The notes: generated by a model from the sequence alone, not told the origin. DNA of 7,484 nt from an uncultured Ruminococcus sp. (GCA_902767175.1 CACXGH010000026.1:1-7484), one strand, 5' to 3'. Counted from the stretch's first letter, positions 1-7,246 are shown. Translations and numbers: made by a program.

Positions 1-107
1 AAGAATAAATAATAATACAGAAACGCCCCTCGGCACATCTTTATTCTTTATTATTTATTCTCTATTCTTTATTATTTGAGCCCCCGAACGAAGTGAGGGG
101 GCGTTTC
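1..107. repeat. AT-rich repeat block with nested inverted and direct repeats, abutting the tRNA 3' end
   Basis: No gene is visible here. The 14-base arm at 18-31 (CAGAAACGCCCCTC) reappears inverted at 95-109 with one extra G, so the right arm overlaps the last base of the tRNA gene. Between the arms, a 15-base direct repeat (TATTCTTTATTATTT) occurs at 42-56 and 63-77 with a 21-base period. Bases 2-15 are the reverse complement of 48-61. A second, GC-rich hairpin lies at 80-102 (GCCCCC with GGGGGC). The block could be a small palindromic intergenic element, the tRNA transcription terminator, or both. I do not recognise a named family. Confidence 0.6.
80..102 (-). terminator. Possible terminator hairpin downstream of tRNA-Leu
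   Basis: On the minus strand, just after the tRNA 3' end, GCCCCC can pair with GGGGGC around an 11-base loop. The sequence after the stem is CTCAAATAATAAAG, not a clean T-run, so this is a weak rho-independent terminator candidate. A longer alternative pairs 95-109 with 18-31 and is followed by a T-rich stretch (TATTATTATTTATTCTT), which may be the better terminator. Confidence 0.35.
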
Positions 108-191
108 TGCCGGTGACCGGACTTGAACCGGTACGGTATTGCTACCGAGGGATTTTAAGTCCCTTGCGTCTGCCGATTTCGCCACACCGGC
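108..191 (-). tRNA. tRNA-Leu, anticodon UAA
   Basis: The minus strand folds as an 84-nt class II tRNA. The acceptor stem GCCGGTG pairs perfectly with CACCGGC and is followed by discriminator A, as expected for leucine tRNA. The anticodon stem is AGGGA/TCCCT around the loop CTTAAAA, giving anticodon TAA (UAA, reading UUA codons). The long variable arm is built on CGGTAGCAATACCG, and the T arm is ACCGG-TTCAAGT-CCGGT. CCA is not encoded: the next bases are GAAACG. It reads the same way as the four-gene cluster but has its own promoter. Confidence 0.97.
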
Positions 192-205
192 AAATCAACA
201 ATATT

Positions 206-234
206 AGTTTATCATGTTTTTTCAGCATTGTCAA
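206..234 (-). promoter_or_regulatory. Sigma-A-type promoter for tRNA-Leu
   Basis: On the minus strand a perfect -35 box TTGACA (229-234) is separated by exactly 17 bases from TAAACT (206-211). Transcription would start near 199, a few bases before the mature tRNA 5' end at 191. Position and spacing make it the natural promoter of the tRNA gene. Confidence 0.75.
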
Positions 235-342
235 TACACTAAAAACTGTGCGCTGACACACCTTATGGTGCGCTTAGGTGAGGATCTATTAGCATTTCCT
301 GCATAAAATCATTTTATACTGACGCACTTTTCTGAAATAATC
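235..342. other. Intergenic stretch with no gene seen
   Basis: This is the spacer between the tRNA promoter and the cluster terminator. It holds only short imperfect palindromes, for example CACC-TTAT-GGTG near 263-274, and a minus-strand micro-ORF of a few codons without a convincing ribosome binding site. I see no RNA gene or protein gene in it. Confidence 0.5.
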
Positions 343-384
343 AATAAAAAGCCGATGAATGTCGAATCTCATCGGCTTTTTATT
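343..384 (-). terminator. Strong rho-independent terminator of the four-gene cluster
   Basis: A perfect 16-bp inverted repeat (343-358 with 369-384) encloses a 10-base loop. The core is GCCGATGA/TCATCGGC, flanked by A-run and T-run. Read on the minus strand it lies 13 bases after the stop codon of the GlfT2-like gene and ends in TTTTTATT. The symmetry means it could also stop plus-strand transcripts, although no plus-strand gene points at it here. Confidence 0.9.
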
Positions 385-397
385 AATATATGCTGTA

Positions 398-2269
398 TTA
401 TTTTCCGTCTATTTTAAGATACTTTTTCCAGAAGCTCTCGGTTTTCAGCGTTTTTGCACTCTCGGCATAGCTTCTCTCTATTTCTTCCTTATGCGTTTTA
501 TAATATGTCATCACTTTTTTATGTCTCTGTACAAGCTGCCTGAATTTTTTCTTGTCTCTTGTTCTGAGATATGCCGTATGATCAAAGGCATTTACGGCAA
601 GTATCTTCTTTGCCATAAACTGCTTTGCTGGATCATCAAACCAATCATACGCTATTACGGCTATAGTATCCTTGAGTCTGGAATCAGGAAGAGTCTGGCC
701 GTTGCAGGTCTTTTTATAAAGCTTCAGTTCTTTTTCCGTCAGAGGCTCCTCACTCTTTTTATATATTTCCGAATAATCCACAGCTACATCTCTGTATGCG
801 GAGCTTGCAGGCAGCATTACCTCATTCTTGGCGCTGTGCTCCTTCATTATCCTCTCTCCGTCGGGTCTGAACAGGAAATCGGGGCCGCTGCAGAATTCCT
901 CAACGGCATCAAGCAGCAGCTCACAGTTATTATATGCAAGACGGGAAAGTTCCTTCCAGAAGAAACCGTCAATTCTCTCTATAAAGTCGATATCACTGCA
1001 AATTCCGCTCATAGCCTGAATGATAAGGCTGTTTCTATGTACCATATACAGCTCTAATGCGGCATTGAACTTTGTCGAAAAGCCCCTGTGCCATATACAT
1101 ATACCGTTGAGAGTAAGAAACTTTGCCTTTCTTGACAGGCTGAACTCCACATCGTCACCTCTGATAAAAAGAGGTATAGGAAGATTATCGCCTGAAAGCT
1201 GAGACATCGGTACACAGCAGTACCACCAGCCGGCATAGGAATTCGGGTGGAAATTGAATTCCTGTTCGTTTTTCAGTACATTATCCCAATCCTTCATATC
1301 AAAGTCGGGCTTGTTCGGACCGTAAGAGCCGTCATCATGTACAAAGCCGACATCTTCATGCTGTATAGTCATTTTTTCATAGTACAGCATAGCTCCGCTG
1401 AGAAATCTGTCCTTATACTCTTCTTTAAGCAGAGACAGGAAAGAGTAGGTTCTGATAAGGCTTTCCGGCATTACCATAACATCATCGTCCATAAGAAGCA
1501 CATGAGTAGGTCTGAACTCCTTATCGTTCATAGCCTCGATCATGCCTCTTGTGTAACCGCCTGAACCGCCTGTATTATCATTGTGCAGCAGCTTCATATA
1601 TTCGCTGTCAAAATCTTCGGGGTCAAGTGTCTTTCCGTTGTCAATGATCCGTACCTTTATATGTTCCTTTGCAGGCTCGTCACTATAGAAAAGCTCTTTC
1701 TCCAGCAGCTTCATATTGCTGGTAATATATGCTTCCTTTTTATATGTAACGGTCGTCAGAGCTATTCTGATATCATTCAGCAAACTGCTGTCGACAATTG
1801 TAGTCCAGCAGCCGTCATATAGCCAGAATGAAGCACCGTCTGCATCTTCTATATCGCCCTTAAGGTCATAAGCATTAATCTGAAAGCCTATGACTGTGCT
1901 TTTTATATTCTCCGGTACGGGGATAGTTATGCGTGTTTTTTCCTTAAGATAATATTCTCTCGGCTCAAAAACATCTTTGCTTATATCACTGCCGTCAGTA
2001 TAATGACCGAAAAAGCCTATCGAAAAATGCCCCTTGCAGTTAAGCTCAAGAGCTATGCTGCCTATATTGGTATATTTTCTCCATTTGCCGACAGAGCAGG
2101 TATTGAAATAAGTAAAAAACTCCACGAACTGTCCGGGACTCATTGTATTTGCAGACTGCAGCTTATTATAGTTCAGGCGGTCTCCTCTGTACATCATCCA
2201 ATGATCCTTGTCAAGGGTCACATCGTTCTGAATAATTATATTCTGAAGCTTGAATTTAACACTACCCAT
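398..2269 (-). CDS. GlfT2-like galactofuranosyltransferase (GT2 family)
   Basis: This 623-residue cytoplasmic protein resembles the mycobacterial galactan polymerase GlfT2 (about 637 residues), which moves galactofuranose from UDP-Galf onto a growing chain. An N-terminal beta-rich domain spans roughly 1-160, the GT-A domain about 165-410, and a helical C-terminal domain follows. Visible hallmarks are the DDD metal/nucleotide motif at 261-263 (LLMDDDV), GWWYCCVP at 347-354 (the tryptophan pair that lines the acceptor site in GlfT2), RGDD at 370-373 and IWHRGF with His394. Their order and spacing match GlfT2 almost residue for residue, from my memory of that enzyme. No signal peptide or membrane segment is visible. 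I chose ATG at 2269 because GAGG lies 8 bases upstream. An in-frame GTG at 2320 would add 17 residues, lacks a ribosome site and overlaps the previous gene. It is last in the operon, 20 bases after the upstream stop. Galactofuranose is inferred from homology; another furanose or hexose donor is possible. Confidence 0.88.
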   Translation of the reverse strand: MGSVKFKLQNIIIQNDVTLDKDHWMMYRGDRLNYNKLQSANTMSPGQFVEFFTYFNTCSVGKWRKYTNIGSIALELNCKGHFSIGFFGHYTDGSDISKDVFEPREYYLKEKTRITIPVPENIKSTVIGFQINAYDLKGDIEDADGASFWLYDGCWTTIVDSSLLNDIRIALTTVTYKKEAYITSNMKLLEKELFYSDEPAKEHIKVRIIDNGKTLDPEDFDSEYMKLLHNDNTGGSGGYTRGMIEAMNDKEFRPTHVLLMDDDVMVMPESLIRTYSFLSLLKEEYKDRFLSGAMLYYEKMTIQHEDVGFVHDDGSYGPNKPDFDMKDWDNVLKNEQEFNFHPNSYAGWWYCCVPMSQLSGDNLPIPLFIRGDDVEFSLSRKAKFLTLNGICIWHRGFSTKFNAALELYMVHRNSLIIQAMSGICSDIDFIERIDGFFWKELSRLAYNNCELLLDAVEEFCSGPDFLFRPDGERIMKEHSAKNEVMLPASSAYRDVAVDYSEIYKKSEEPLTEKELKLYKKTCNGQTLPDSRLKDTIAVIAYDWFDDPAKQFMAKKILAVNAFDHTAYLRTRDKKKFRQLVQRHKKVMTYYKTHKEEIERSYAESAKTLKTESFWKKYLKIDGK

Positions 2270-2289
2270 AGTTGATACCTCATATTTCT

Positions 2290-3399
2290 TTATTCTTTGG
2301 ACAAATGAGTCATGAGCCACTCACGGGACTGTTCCTTCAAATTATCAAGCAGCTTATTAACTTTATTATATCTTATCGGCATTCTGAAAAGATATTCCTT
2401 TTTTCTCAGGTCTTCCTCTGTATATACTATTCTGTCCTCAAGTCCGAGAGCAGACAGGAATTCACATACAGGGACAGCAGCTTTGCTGCTGAGTGAATCT
2501 ATATAAACAAACGGCTTATTGAAGATAAGTGCAAAATATACTCCGTAAATATCGTCCGTCAGTACGAATTCGCTGTGTATAAGATAATACAGCCAATCCT
2601 CGGCAGTAATATGCCATGCAACATCTGTGCCAAGCATTTCCTTTGACTCAGGGAACATATTTATATTGATAAAGCTTCTTACAGGGCTGAAATTATTCGG
2701 GGTAAGTATCTCACCGCCCCTTAGCAGGAATTCACGCTTTCTGCTGTTTCCTCTTTTTATGTAATTGAATATAAATGATGAGGACTTTTCAGACTCTATA
2801 CAAGGCGCATTCTTTGCGGCCTTCTCAAATTCGGACTTATCACAGACAAACACGGGGTCAAGCACGATGCCGCACTTCATGCCGAAACGGTCTTTTAATA
2901 TTTCGCTGTTTTCATGATCGCCTGCGGAAATGCCGTCAAACTGCCTTAAAAGACGGGCTGCACCTATCAGCTCCTCACCAGAAGGGCCTGTATATTCAAG
3001 CCCGAAGGAGGGGGCATAGCCGAGTTTTTTCTTACCGTCAGGAACATAGTCAAGGAAATATCTGTATTTCACCGACTTTGTACAGATGTCATAGTTCCAT
3101 ATAACATCAGAGCCGACAATAACGGCATCAGCCTTTTTGGCAAGAGCGGAAAGCTCCTCCGCCGTATGGCACTTGTCGGTGACATTGCAGTATTTTCTGA
3201 TAAAGCTGCCTGCAATGTTGTCCGGCTCCGCATAATGCTCTGTCCACAGTTCATCAGGCTTTTCGGTAAGAACGGTATCATAGCCGGTTTCCTGAACTGC
3301 CTTATCAAGAGCAAATGCCGTCAGTATGCTTCCGTAATCAAGTCCGAACCAAAGTGTTTCCAGAACGGCAAGAGGCTTTTTATTAAGCTTATCTCCCAT
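2290..3399 (-). CDS. Divergent polysaccharide pyruvyl transferase family protein, possibly inactive
   Basis: This 369-residue protein belongs to the PS_pyruv_trans family (PF04230: CsaB, WcaK, Pvg1), whose active members put a pyruvate ketal from phosphoenolpyruvate onto sugars. Family signatures are DYGSILTAFAL (21-31), VIVGSD-x-x-WNY (93-103), VLDPVF (179-184), EDWLYYL (267-273) and FALIFNKPF (289-297). It is clearly a paralogue of the N-terminal part of the fusion protein encoded two genes upstream. Several positions well conserved in the family are altered: the usual S-x-R-E is SAGD at 158-161, the Q of GSDQVWN is V98-I99, and the usual TDSxHG is TDDIYG at 281-286, losing Ser and His. It may therefore be non-catalytic, a binding partner, or specialised for another substrate. 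The start ATG has AGGAG 9 bases upstream. No membrane segment is seen. It lies 45 bases after the dehydrogenase gene and 20 bases before the GlfT2-like gene. Confidence 0.85.
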   Translation of the reverse strand: MGDKLNKKPLAVLETLWFGLDYGSILTAFALDKAVQETGYDTVLTEKPDELWTEHYAEPDNIAGSFIRKYCNVTDKCHTAEELSALAKKADAVIVGSDVIWNYDICTKSVKYRYFLDYVPDGKKKLGYAPSFGLEYTGPSGEELIGAARLLRQFDGISAGDHENSEILKDRFGMKCGIVLDPVFVCDKSEFEKAAKNAPCIESEKSSSFIFNYIKRGNSRKREFLLRGGEILTPNNFSPVRSFININMFPESKEMLGTDVAWHITAEDWLYYLIHSEFVLTDDIYGVYFALIFNKPFVYIDSLSSKAAVPVCEFLSALGLEDRIVYTEEDLRKKEYLFRMPIRYNKVNKLLDNLKEQSREWLMTHLSKE

Positions 3400-3408
3400 A
3401 TCAATTCA

Positions 3409-3413
3409 CTCCT
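3409..3413 (-). promoter_or_regulatory. Ribosome binding site of the stand-alone pyruvyl transferase-like gene
   Basis: AGGAG on the minus strand, 9 bases before the ATG at 3399, fixes that start and supports translation independent of the upstream cistron. Confidence 0.75.
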
Positions 3414-3422
3414 AAATATCTG

Positions 3423-3442
3423 AATACAGCCATAGCCGTATT
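3423..3442 (-). other. Intercistronic hairpin between the dehydrogenase and pyruvyl transferase-like genes
   Basis: On the minus strand AATACGGC pairs with GCTGTATT over 8 bp (one G-U pair) around a TATG loop. It starts 2 bases after the dehydrogenase stop codon and ends 9 bases before the AGGAG of the next gene. No T-run follows, so it is not a normal terminator. It may stabilise or process the messenger. Confidence 0.5.
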
Positions 3443-3444
3443 TA

Positions 3445-4455
3445 TCAGAATTCTCTCCAATCAAAGACAACTCCGAGAGGGAACTCTCTGTCATTGAGCA
3501 GTCTGTCATATATCTTGGACGCATCTGCCGGAGAAACTATCTCCGAACGGATATCGGCAGGTCTGAGCCTTCCGTCATTCATAAGACCCAGAACGGTAAT
3601 ATAGTCACGCTTTGCGGTAAAGTTGCCCGGTGCGGAATTATACGGCAGACGTGTTTTATCGTGTGCACCTATAATATTTATACCCTTGCAGTGTACATAG
3701 GTATAGAAGTCTATCGGCTCATCGCATACACGGTTGCAGCCGTTTACGAGAACACGGGCATATTTTGAAGCATATCTCAGACCGAGCTTAAGCCCTGCCA
3801 TAGTACCTGATGTTTCAAGAACGACATTGGCACCCTTAACTCCGTTTGTTTCCTCTGTGATAGCTATTATCTTTTTAACTATATCCGGCTCATCGGGTGA
3901 AAAAACATATTCTGCACCGAACTGCCGTGCTTTTTCTTTTCGGATATCCCTGTTTCCTATGGCAATAACGGGCAAAGCTCCGCAGGCTCTTGCAAGCTGA
4001 ACACCGAACAGTCCGAGCATACCGAGACCTACCACTGCTACAGACTCTCCTATTTCAAGTCTGCCCCTTCTCAGAGCAAGCAGAGGAAAGCTTGCAAGTC
4101 TTGTAAATACCGCATCGGTAAGCGGCACACCGTCCGGAATTTTTACAACTCCCGATTCCTTCTTGAAATTATATGAGGCATGACCTGCGTATTCAACGAA
4201 TACACGGTCTCCGACCTTGAAGCGAGTTATCTTTGAGCCTGTTTCGGCTACAGTACCGACACTTGAATAGCCGGGTACAGTCGGGAATTTCCGTGCCGTA
4301 TTAGGCGAGCCTGAAAGATATGCCTTCTCCGTCCCTGCTGAAATAAGGGTATAATCTACCTTTATCATCATTTCATCTTCACGGGGCTTTCTTACCTCAA
4401 AGCTCTGCAGCTCTGCCCTTGACGGTTCTGCAAACAGTATTCTTGAGCCTTTCAT
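3445..4455 (-). CDS. Medium-chain (MDR) dehydrogenase, zinc-ligand-poor SAGTE type
   Basis: This 336-residue NAD(P)-dependent oxidoreductase belongs to the alcohol dehydrogenase superfamily: a GroES-like N-terminal half (about 25-125) and a Rossmann half with the dinucleotide motif GLGMLG at 143-148 (VAVVGLGMLGLFGVQLA region). It resembles the subgroup that includes BchC-like dehydrogenases, with LISAGTE at 38-43 and PGYSSVG at 61-67. In classical zinc enzymes these places hold the catalytic Cys and a GHE histidine-glutamate pair; here they are Ser-Ala-Gly-Thr-Glu and Gly-Tyr-Ser, and the four-cysteine structural zinc lobe is absent. A conventional catalytic zinc site is thus unlikely. The substrate cannot be read from sequence; the context suggests a sugar, polyol or keto group made in this pathway. 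The ATG at 4455 has only a weak GGTG site 7 bases upstream. The gene follows the fusion gene by 25 bases, so translational coupling is plausible. Confidence 0.87.
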   Translation of the reverse strand: MKGSRILFAEPSRAELQSFEVRKPREDEMMIKVDYTLISAGTEKAYLSGSPNTARKFPTVPGYSSVGTVAETGSKITRFKVGDRVFVEYAGHASYNFKKESGVVKIPDGVPLTDAVFTRLASFPLLALRRGRLEIGESVAVVGLGMLGLFGVQLARACGALPVIAIGNRDIRKEKARQFGAEYVFSPDEPDIVKKIIAITEETNGVKGANVVLETSGTMAGLKLGLRYASKYARVLVNGCNRVCDEPIDFYTYVHCKGINIIGAHDKTRLPYNSAPGNFTAKRDYITVLGLMNDGRLRPADIRSEIVSPADASKIYDRLLNDREFPLGVVFDWREF

Positions 4456-4480
4456 GATCGTTCACCACACTTTATACTAA

Positions 4481-7231
4481 TTAACAAAATACCTCAAAGA
4501 ATATCGGCTTGTCACTTTCTCCCGTAAATTCGTCAAGCTTTGAAAGAAATTCTTCCTTTTCTGACGCAGATATATATTTAAAGCCGTTTTCCTCTACCCA
4601 GCCCTTTGCTGATGTGGAATGCGCATGAGTAATGGCGCTGCTCTGCAGATGTCTGAGCAGATTTGTGCCTGAGTTATTGCACATCATTATCCTTACGTTG
4701 CTCTCAGGCTTCTTGTCCCATACAGAATTCATATCATAGAAGAAGCTCAGGTCGCTGATAATAAGGAAACAAGTTTCATCGCTCACTGCGGCATGACCCA
4801 TAAATGTAGACGCGGAGCCGTCAATTCCGTTTGTTCCCATGTTGCAGAAAACATTGACTGACGGGTCAATATCAAAGCGGTTTGCAAACATTATAGTACA
4901 GCCTATTGCAAGATGCAGAAGTGAATTCTTCGGCAGCTTCTGAATAAGCAGGTCTGTAGCATAAAGCTGCGAATAGCTGTTTATATGCTCTGAGGGAAGA
5001 TCCTTCTGTGCGTTTTTCCATGCTTCAAAATATTCGCCGTTGTTTTTGCAGTCGCCCGACATTTCAATGAATTTACGGAAGAACTGTGCCTGAGAGCATT
5101 CAAATATTCTGTTGAGCTTGCGGAAGGTATCGGCAACTCTGCCGTCCTCAGCGACCCTCCAATGTCCCATAGGCTTCTGCTGTGCTCTTATTCTCGGGAT
5201 TATCGGGTCATTAAGCGATCTTCTGCCGCCTATTGTTATTACAACGTCAGCCCAGAGAAGTTCATCAAAACGTTCATTATCATAATTGCGCAGTACGGGT
5301 GTTGAGGGTACCGCATATTTTCCGGTGTAGTTTGAGAGAGCGTCCGTTGCGATAACGCAGTTGAACTTCTCTGCAAATGTATCTACAAGACTCTTTTCCT
5401 CTTCGGAGAGCGGATGATTCTGTCCGTAAACAATGAGGACCCTCTTCATCTGCTTGAGTCTGTTGACTCTTACCTGCCATAGTCTTTCCTCATCTCCAAG
5501 GGATATTCTGTCTATCTTTCTGAATACCTTATCGAGCTTGAGCAGTTTCGGGTCAGGCTTTGGTCTCTCTATATTTGCTATCGGGATATTTATGTGTACA
5601 GGGCCTTTTCCGTGGTGGTCTACCTCAAGAAGTGCCTCGCATACAAGTCTTCTTGCCTCCCAATCTCCCATATTGCCGGGAGTCACGGGAAGGGTAACGC
5701 TCTTTTTAACGACACTGCCGTATATATTGGACTGCGGTATTGTCTGATCTTCATTCTGACCGAGAACACACGGGTATCTGTCTGCCGTTATTACAACGAG
5801 CGGAACTCCCTGATAATAAGCCTCAGTCACTGATGTGAGATAGTTTGATGCTGCCGTACCCGATGTACAGCACATTGCAACGGTCTCGTTCAGCTTAAGG
5901 GCAAGTCCCATTGCATAAAAGCCTGCACTTCGCTCGTCTATAACACTGTAGGTCTTAAAGAACGGGTCGGCTTCAAACATTCTTACCATATTAAGGTTTC
6001 TTGAGCCTGACGAAAGTACAACGTGCTTTATTCCGTATTCCTTTATCATTGTTACAAGCATTTTGCTTCTTTCAAAGTCCATTGAGACCTCAGGCTTCGC
6101 ATAAACGGGCATGGGTATGACAAGACCTGCGGGAACAGGCTTTTTCTCGGCTTCAAGGGCGTATTTCAGCCACTCTGTGCTTCTTCTTGCCTCGCTCTTC
6201 ATTATCTGATCTACAGTTTCATAATCAACAGGCTCAAGCAGAGAGTCGTTTTTTAGAATAGTCTCAGGCTCTGTAACTATTCTGTTCTTTATGCCGAATA
6301 CATCGGCAAGAGACTTGAATCTCGAATAGCCCCTCTTTTTATTTGTGATTGCTATAAAATCTTTCTTAAATATCATAGCAAAGCTTGCACCGTGGCATGA
6401 ATCTGTTACAACAAATCTTGCATTGCTAAGATAGTACAGCCAATCCTCGACCTGCAGATCCTCTATGCAGTTATCCAAATTCATCTTGCGTTTATTTTCG
6501 GCAAACAGCCAAGGGAAACCGTCAAGAAGATTGATTATCTTTATACCTCCGAGCTTTTTGGAGACATGGAGCAGAGCTTCCCTTTTTTCGGGAGTGGGGT
6601 CAAGAATATATGCGGCGATAAACGGCTCATCCTCATGGTGCTTTGACTTAGCTGCGAGAGGTTTATATACCTTTTCAGGATCCACAAGGAATACAGGGTC
6701 GAGGACTCTTGTAGAATCGGCACCGTATACCTCTTTGCAGATCTTTACTCCGTCACCCTCTCTCATTGAGATAGAGTCAAATCTCTGCATAAGTGCAGAG
6801 ATAATTCTTCTTTCATTATCAGGAGCAAAGTCCACTGCATGACCAAAAGAGGTCGCATAGGCTATTTTCTTTTTGGTATCATCGGCAAAGTCAAGATAAA
6901 AGCTCTTTCCCGAGTGTTTGCTGATACCGTAGTTCCATACCTGATCGGAGCCTATCACAAAGGTATCGCAAAGCTCGTTGAGTTTTCTCATTTCGCTGAG
7001 CTTAAGTGCAGGTGCTATGTCGTAATGTTCCTTTGCAAACCGTCTTGAATGAGTCATTCCGTGTTCTGCGTCCCTGCCTGCATTGGCAGGCAGAAGCTTA
7101 TCGACCATAAGTACGGAATAACCCAGCGCCTTTATTGCCTGATTGAGGGCATAATATGTCATTATACTTCCGTAATTGCAGCCCATCCATACGCCGAGAA
7201 TACCTACATCGTATTTTTTCTTTTCAGCCAT
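4481..7231 (-). CDS. Fusion protein: polysaccharide pyruvyl transferase-like domain + MenD-like ThDP-dependent enzyme
   Basis: This 916-residue protein joins two complete enzymes. Residues 1 to about 360 are a PS_pyruv_trans domain (PF04230) with intact signatures: NYGSIMTYYAL (19-29), VIGSDQVWNYG (92-102), SMRE (155-158), VLDPVFLVD (176-184) and TDSCHGASFAMIF (276-288). After a proline-rich linker (about 362-385), the rest is a full-length ThDP enzyme of MenD type (about 530 residues; MenD is usually about 550). It carries SSGSRN (407-412), the catalytic-Glu motif DERSAGFYAMGLA (E433), CTSGTAASNY (455-464), ITADR (481-485), EDQTIPQSNIYG (494-505), NMGTNGIDGSAST (797-809) and the metal/ThDP motif SDLSFFYDMNS (826-836) followed by NNSG at 852-855. 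True MenD couples 2-oxoglutarate-derived succinic semialdehyde to isochorismate. Several isochorismate-pocket positions differ here (see findings), so the acceptor is probably something else. Both halves are cytoplasmic in type. ATG at 7231 has AGGAG 10 bases upstream. It is the first gene of the operon. A sequencing-error fusion is unlikely, because one open frame with a normal linker spans the join. Confidence 0.9.
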   Translation of the reverse strand: MAEKKKYDVGILGVWMGCNYGSIMTYYALNQAIKALGYSVLMVDKLLPANAGRDAEHGMTHSRRFAKEHYDIAPALKLSEMRKLNELCDTFVIGSDQVWNYGISKHSGKSFYLDFADDTKKKIAYATSFGHAVDFAPDNERRIISALMQRFDSISMREGDGVKICKEVYGADSTRVLDPVFLVDPEKVYKPLAAKSKHHEDEPFIAAYILDPTPEKREALLHVSKKLGGIKIINLLDGFPWLFAENKRKMNLDNCIEDLQVEDWLYYLSNARFVVTDSCHGASFAMIFKKDFIAITNKKRGYSRFKSLADVFGIKNRIVTEPETILKNDSLLEPVDYETVDQIMKSEARRSTEWLKYALEAEKKPVPAGLVIPMPVYAKPEVSMDFERSKMLVTMIKEYGIKHVVLSSGSRNLNMVRMFEADPFFKTYSVIDERSAGFYAMGLALKLNETVAMCCTSGTAASNYLTSVTEAYYQGVPLVVITADRYPCVLGQNEDQTIPQSNIYGSVVKKSVTLPVTPGNMGDWEARRLVCEALLEVDHHGKGPVHINIPIANIERPKPDPKLLKLDKVFRKIDRISLGDEERLWQVRVNRLKQMKRVLIVYGQNHPLSEEEKSLVDTFAEKFNCVIATDALSNYTGKYAVPSTPVLRNYDNERFDELLWADVVITIGGRRSLNDPIIPRIRAQQKPMGHWRVAEDGRVADTFRKLNRIFECSQAQFFRKFIEMSGDCKNNGEYFEAWKNAQKDLPSEHINSYSQLYATDLLIQKLPKNSLLHLAIGCTIMFANRFDIDPSVNVFCNMGTNGIDGSASTFMGHAAVSDETCFLIISDLSFFYDMNSVWDKKPESNVRIMMCNNSGTNLLRHLQSSAITHAHSTSAKGWVEENGFKYISASEKEEFLSKLDEFTGESDKPIFFEVFC

Positions 7232-7241
7232 TGTCTTACCG

Positions 7242-7246
7242 CTCCT
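7242..7246 (-). promoter_or_regulatory. Ribosome binding site of the fusion gene
   Basis: AGGAG on the minus strand lies 10 bases before the ATG at 7231 and decides that start; no competing upstream in-frame start with a site is seen. Confidence 0.75.

Noticed and set aside
1..77. CRISPR array
   Set aside because: Only two copies of a 15-base AT-rich repeat with a 6-base spacer are present; this is simple-sequence repetition, not repeat-spacer structure.
359..1057. A 232-codon plus-strand open frame
   Set aside because: It lies opposite the well supported GlfT2-like gene, has no ribosome binding site or recognisable motif, and begins inside the terminator loop.
2270..2320. GTG start at 2320 for the GlfT2-like gene
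   Set aside because: No ribosome binding site precedes it and it overlaps the upstream gene by 31 bases, whereas the ATG at 2269 has GAGG at 8 bases.
5433..5833. Overlapping plus-strand open frames of 79-104 codons
   Set aside because: They are antisense shadows of the ThDP domain, low in complexity and without start signals.
4481..6080. Calling the C-terminal half a menaquinone-pathway menD gene
   Set aside because: No other men genes are present, the neighbours are glycan genes, it is fused to a pyruvyl transferase domain, and key isochorismate-binding positions look changed.
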